Virus record (IMG/VR): IMGVR_UViG_3300048536_000039
Coordinates: 1-24,332 of that record
Source: a virus
Strand: one strand, 5' to 3'
DNA: 24,332 nt
The translations under genes and the position numbers were made by a program. Shown piece after piece: positions 21,310 through 24,332 of the stretch. The notes beneath the pieces were generated by a model. The model ran no database searches, was not told the origin of the DNA, and saw nothing but the letters and a program-made list of their open reading frames with translations. Each line of letters begins with the position of its first letter. Position 1 is the first letter of the stretch.

Positions 21310-21759
21310 ATGGCATACATTGGCAACAACGTACCTGCTAACTTCCAAGCACCACCTGCTGTCGTAAGATTTAATGGTGATGGTTCTGATACAACCTTTG
21401 CACTAGGAAGAACAATAGGTTCAGTACAAGAAATACTTGTAAGTGTTGATGGTGTTGTTCAAGATAGTGCAGCTTATACTGTGCCTGATGGCTCAACATT
21501 AACATTTAGTGCAGCACCCTCAAGTGGTACAGGCAATATCTTTGTATACTTTCTTGAGTTATCAGCAGGAACAATAACACCTACAGCAGAGTTCAAGGGT
21601 AACTTCAAGAATGGTGGTATGTTCAGAACTAACGCACAAGCCTTAGATACAAACATAACAATACTTGCTACAGAAAATGCACAGGTAACAGGAACACTTA
21701 CTGTGAATAGTGGGATTACATTGACTGTCAATGATGGTGGAAGGTTGGTGGTATCGTGA
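21310..21759 (+). CDS. Fibre protein, collar-type domain
   Basis: A 149-residue protein. Residues about 20-85 (VVRFNGDGSDTTFALGRTIG, then ILVSVDGVVQDSAAYTV, and STLTFSAAPSSGTGNIFVYF) form a familiar beta domain found repeatedly in marine phage fibres and in T7-like fibre heads. The C-terminal part (95-149) is a repetitive Thr/Asn beta shaft ending in the L-T-V-N-x-G-x-x-L-x-V pattern. It is probably a short fibre segment or an adaptor for the following fibre-tip genes. Its last bases overlap the GTG start of the next gene. Confidence 0.72.
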   Translation: MAYIGNNVPANFQAPPAVVRFNGDGSDTTFALGRTIGSVQEILVSVDGVVQDSAAYTVPDGSTLTFSAAPSSGTGNIFVYFLELSAGTITPTAEFKGNFKNGGMFRTNAQALDTNITILATENAQVTGTLTVNSGITLTVNDGGRLVVS

Positions 21760-22235
21760 GCAGAATCAAAGTAGATGCCCTACAAGGCACAAGTGGCAGT
21801 GATACTGCTATAACATTAAGTGGTGCAAATGCTACAGTTGGTGGCACACTTGCAGTTACAGGCATACATACTGTAGGTAATAATGCCATATACACTTCTG
21901 ATGGTAGTGCAGTTACACAGAATACTGTGCAAAGTTTGGTTAAATGTTGGGTTCAATTTGATGGCACAGCAAGTGGTGCAGCAGCTAGAGATAGTTTTAA
22001 CGTAGGAAGTATGACAGATGGTGGTACTGGTATTTATACAGTAACATTTACTAATAATATGTCCAATGATGATTTTGCTGTTCCAGTAGGAGCACAAGAT
22101 ACATCTACAAGAACTAGTGTGCACACAAGTTTTGAAGGGCAAAGCACTAGTACTATATTACTGCAACACTATGAAAATGATACCTCAACAGATACTAACA
22201 GATGTGGTATAGTAGCAGCAGGAGACCTAGCATGA
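21756..22235 (+). CDS. Fibre-tip protein, tandem paralogue 1
   Basis: A 159-residue beta-rich protein starting at GTG 21756. It has an N-terminal shaft-like part (SRIKVDALQGTSGSDTAITL) and a C-terminal domain (SLVKCWVQFDGTASGAAARD, then FNVGSMTDGGTGIYTVTF, and ending RCGIVAAGDLA). The C-terminal domain corresponds to that of the next two genes: K-x-W-(V/I)-x-F, S-F-N, D-x-G-x-x-x-x-T, N-x-M, V-G/S-I-G-A, and a final G-D-L-A. It probably forms a distal receptor-contact module. GDLA plus stop supplies the ribosome binding site of the next gene. Confidence 0.72.
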   Translation: MSRIKVDALQGTSGSDTAITLSGANATVGGTLAVTGIHTVGNNAIYTSDGSAVTQNTVQSLVKCWVQFDGTASGAAARDSFNVGSMTDGGTGIYTVTFTNNMSNDDFAVPVGAQDTSTRTSVHTSFEGQSTSTILLQHYENDTSTDTNRCGIVAAGDLA

Positions 22236-22684
22236 GTACAGTAATCCTAGACACAATCACAGGCAAGTCCACTGCAACAACCATAACCATTGGCTCAACA
22301 CCTGTAGTTAGTGCAAGTGCAAACTCTATGACTATTAGAGGTGAGGGTTCAGCACAGACAAGTATACAGCAAGGGTTGTGTAAGCAATGGATAAAGTTTA
22401 GTAGTGCTGACCATTCTACAGCCGATAGTTTTAATACAACATCAATCACAGATAATGGTACAGCAGATACTACAATTACGATAGCCAATGATATGGCTAG
22501 TGCAAACTATAGTATTGGAGCTTTAGCAACTGATTATCATGTACATGAAAAAGACTATAATGGCACAGATGCTACAGCAACTTTGTATAGACTTTATACT
22601 TTTCTTGTTAGTAGCACCAATGGTTCAACGACTGCAAATGAAGAAGATAGAGTTTATGGACATATATTTGGAGACTTAGCATAA
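22232..22684 (+). CDS. Fibre-tip protein, tandem paralogue 2
   Basis: A 150-residue protein; the ATG at 22232 overlaps the previous stop (ATGA), and GGAG from the G-D codons of the previous gene is its ribosome binding site. A longer upstream TTG start (22202) is less likely. It shares with its neighbours the C-terminal pattern QGLCKQWIKF, then SFNTTSITDNGTADTTITI, NDMASANYSIGALA, and a final YGHIFGDLA. It is beta-rich, without enzyme motifs. Divergence from paralogue 1 is large, so the duplication is old or the genes have been exchanged. Confidence 0.75.
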   Translation: MSTVILDTITGKSTATTITIGSTPVVSASANSMTIRGEGSAQTSIQQGLCKQWIKFSSADHSTADSFNTTSITDNGTADTTITIANDMASANYSIGALATDYHVHEKDYNGTDATATLYRLYTFLVSSTNGSTTANEEDRVYGHIFGDLA

Positions 22685-23070
22685 TGGCAAACGGAACAAT
22701 AGCATTTGATACATTATCAACAAGTGGACAGATAACAGGTACAGCTAAGTCTGTGGATACAGATTATGTTGTGAATGGTAGTGCGAAGGCTTTTCATGGT
22801 TATGGAGACCAAGCTGCTGGTACGTTAAATGCTAGTTCAGAAACACTTAATATTTCTAGCTATGAAGATACTGGCACAGGTCGTTCAAGACTAAACATTT
22901 CAAACGCAATGTCTGTTTCAAGTACATATGCAGTAATTGGTTCTACTAATGGCTATGACTATAGTCATTATGGTGTTACTAGTACACAATATGAATCAGG
23001 CGTTGTAAATAGTGGTGGTAGTTATGCTGATGGTGTAACAAACACAGTAATACACGGAGACTTAGCATGA
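22684..23070 (+). CDS. Fibre-tip protein, tandem paralogue 3
   Basis: A 128-residue protein; ATG 22684 overlaps the preceding TAA, with the GGAG of the upstream G-D codons as ribosome binding site. It lacks the long N-terminal part of paralogue 1 and keeps the C-terminal domain: NGSAKAFHGYG, then LNISSYEDTGTGRSRLNISN, AMSVSSTYAVIGS, and HGDLA at the end. It is Tyr/Ser/Gly-rich, as expected for a receptor-contact domain. The third copy is the shortest and the most different. Confidence 0.72.
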   Translation: MANGTIAFDTLSTSGQITGTAKSVDTDYVVNGSAKAFHGYGDQAAGTLNASSETLNISSYEDTGTGRSRLNISNAMSVSSTYAVIGSTNGYDYSHYGVTSTQYESGVVNSGGSYADGVTNTVIHGDLA

Positions 23071-23555
23071 CAATAGAAACACCAGAATTTCAAGGCACAC
23101 ATCTTTGGGATAGATTATGTTGGGCGAAAGAAAAGCTAGAGCCTTACAGAACAGAATACTGTGTTGTATGGGAAGACCCAGAGACACCTGATGAACCTGC
23201 AAAGATTACACATCCTGACCCTAATTGGATGGCTTGTGCCTTAAAGGGTGGCATACTTCCACCTGTAGAAGCCTATTGGGAACTCAAGAAGGATGAAGAA
23301 AAGCCTGACTTTGTAAAGCATACAAGAGGTTACTTGTTACACAACACTAAACCTATTGAAGCTATGACAGAAGAAAGGGCAATAGAATATCTTATTATGA
23401 AGGACCTACCGAGACATGTATGGCAAGACTATGACAAAGCCAACAAACCTCGTATGCTCATTTGTACTAAGTCACAGTTACCAAGCACTAGAGTGTGGCG
23501 AAATGCTTGGAAGATTAATGAAGAAATAACCACGCATAATGAAGAAGCTGCTTAA
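23067..23555 (+). CDS. Conserved tail-region protein with R-x-W-R-x-A-W motif
   Basis: A 162-residue protein starting at ATG 23067 with the GGAG of the previous gene's G-D codons upstream. It is Trp-rich, starts MTIETPEFQGTHLWDRLCWA and ends with LPSTRVWRNAWKINEE. The R-x-W-R-x-A-W-x-(I/L) part is similar to the opening motif of the next protein and to a family frequent beside fibre genes in marine phages, whose role is unknown (often guessed as fibre assembly or a tip protein). Different composition from the fibre genes (many Glu, Lys, Pro, Trp) suggests a cytoplasmic helper rather than a shaft. Confidence 0.6.
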   Translation: MTIETPEFQGTHLWDRLCWAKEKLEPYRTEYCVVWEDPETPDEPAKITHPDPNWMACALKGGILPPVEAYWELKKDEEKPDFVKHTRGYLLHNTKPIEAMTEERAIEYLIMKDLPRHVWQDYDKANKPRMLICTKSQLPSTRVWRNAWKINEEITTHNEEAA

Positions 23556-23566
23556 AGGAGAAACCA

Positions 23567-23938
23567 ATGGCAACAACTAACATCGTAGACAAAGATGGTA
23601 ACAGTATATCTGCTTCAGATGCTACTGTTCCTTCAGACAGGCACTTCAGAGGTGCATGGTCATTATCAGGTACAACCATAACAGAAGATTTGGCTGTAGC
23701 TAAAACTATATTCAAGGATAAAGTAAGGGAAGCTAGAACACCTCTACTTGATGCTGAAGATGTAATCTATATGAAAGCATTAGAAGCTGATGATGCAGAT
23801 GCTAAAGCTGCAAGTGTAGCAAAGAAGAAAGCATTAAGAGATGCTCCTGCTGCAAGTGCAATATCAAGTGCAGACACTATAGCTAAACTTAAAGCTGCTT
23901 GGGATACAAGTACATTAGGTGACAGTCCGTACGCATAG
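23567..23938 (+). CDS. Conserved tail-region protein (DRxFRxAW family)
   Basis: A 123-residue protein with GGAGA upstream of the ATG. The N-terminal part carries PSDRHFRGAWSLSGTTI, then a helical region EDLAVAKTIFKDKVREARTP and LLDAEDVIYMKALE, a second helix with AKKKALRDAPA, and an Ala/Ser-rich end. The D-R-x-(F/Y)-R-x-A-W followed by (I/D)-x-x-x-x-A-x-x-(I/W)-x-x-D-K-x-R-x-A-R is a widespread marker of a small family beside phage fibre genes. The function is not established; association with fibres is from context. Confidence 0.72.
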   Translation: MATTNIVDKDGNSISASDATVPSDRHFRGAWSLSGTTITEDLAVAKTIFKDKVREARTPLLDAEDVIYMKALEADDADAKAASVAKKKALRDAPAASAISSADTIAKLKAAWDTSTLGDSPYA

Positions 23939-23947
23939 GAGTAACGA

Positions 23948-24332
23948 ATGGCATTAACAAAAGTAGACCCTGTACATGGAATTGATTTAGCAGACAAAGA
24001 ATATTTTCATGTTGACTTAACTACGGCACAAACTGGAGTAGCTGATATTACCAATACTACTGTAGATTTTGGTGGGAAAGGTACTGTTAAATATGACACA
24101 AAGTCTAATTTTGATAGTGCAAATGATGCATATCTTTTAGACAGTAGTGATGGTGTTTATTTAATTAGCTACAGCATAGGTCTACGAACTGATGACCTTG
24201 CAGATGTACATCTGATTGATGCCGTTGGATTAGTGAGAGTTGCCACAGATGGCTCAACTTTTGTACCCATACAAGGTAGTGGTGCTGTACCAAGAGATGA
24301 TGATAGTGGAGAAAGTGGGTCGCTTACTCTTT
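23948..24332 (+). CDS. Fibre protein, C1q-like jelly roll (3' truncated by window)
   Basis: At least 128 residues, open to the right edge. TAGGAGTAACGA before the ATG provides GGAG. It starts MALTKVDPVHGIDLADKEYF, then has the beta pattern VDFGGKGTVKYDTKSNFD, DGVYLISYSIGLRTDDL, and VRVATDGSTFVPIQGSG. The (F/Y)-D-x-x-x-x-F-D ... G-x-Y-L-(I/V)-S-Y-S-(I/V) layout is that of C1q/TNF-type jelly-roll domains, which form trimers and occur in phage fibre and head-fibre proteins. It is not clear whether it is a further fibre tip or a separate head-fibre; the end is outside the window. Confidence 0.55.
   Translation, partial: MALTKVDPVHGIDLADKEYFHVDLTTAQTGVADITNTTVDFGGKGTVKYDTKSNFDSANDAYLLDSSDGVYLISYSIGLRTDDLADVHLIDAVGLVRVATDGSTFVPIQGSGAVPRDDDSGESGSLTL

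Overview
The window reads as the late (virion assembly, lysis and host-recognition) half of a short-tailed tailed-phage genome, most like the uncultured marine or pelagic podovirus-type phages known from metagenomes. Reasons: every convincing gene is on the + strand; genes are tightly packed with ATGA, TGATG and TAATG overlaps; base composition is AT-rich with heavy use of AGA for arginine; and the order is terminase small subunit, terminase large subunit, portal, scaffold, major capsid protein, head-tail adaptor, tail nozzle-like protein, fibres. No tail sheath, tail tube or tape-measure protein is visible, which favours a podovirus morphology. Family identifications come from recognising motifs in the translations; no database search was possible.

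Layout. 1-506: the end of an upstream block (3' part of a zinc-ribbon gene and a small conserved phage protein), closed by a strong Rho-independent terminator at 529-568. 569-1045: about 480 bases with no convincing gene but much small-scale structure (four tandem GCGT units, a GC-rich interrupted palindrome, a perfect 12-bp palindrome, several hairpins). 1046-1074: a perfect-consensus sigma70 promoter that starts the late block. 1174-3425: small Cys protein, TerS, TerL. 3429-5357: a 642-residue protein with a tyrosine-recombinase-like catalytic domain lying between terminase and portal. 5372-7745: small protein, portal, and a small gene overlapping the portal C-terminus in another frame. 7738-10410: large protein ending in a SleB-type cell wall hydrolase domain. 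10501-12864: scaffold, major capsid protein, probable head decoration protein. 12920-15040: a run of small basic proteins with a small membrane protein and a holin-like gene among them. 15037-15620: T4-type endolysin and a Cys-rich microprotein. 15640-16392: membrane protein. 16398-16426: internal promoter. 16447-24332: adaptor with an inserted domain, nozzle-like protein, large fibre, then a chain of small beta-rich fibre or fibre-tip genes, two genes sharing an R-x-(W/F)-R-x-A-W motif, and a last fibre gene cut by the window edge.

How it works together: the promoter at 1046 should drive DNA packaging and head genes; portal, scaffold and capsid build the procapsid; TerS/TerL fill it; adaptor, nozzle and fibres complete the tail; holin and endolysin release the particles. 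The less ordinary parts are the recombinase-like protein inside the head cluster, the out-of-frame overlapping gene, the Cys-rich microprotein after the endolysin, the domain inserted into the adaptor, and three tandem fibre genes whose shared C-terminal Gly-Asp-Leu-Ala codons double as the ribosome binding site of the next gene.
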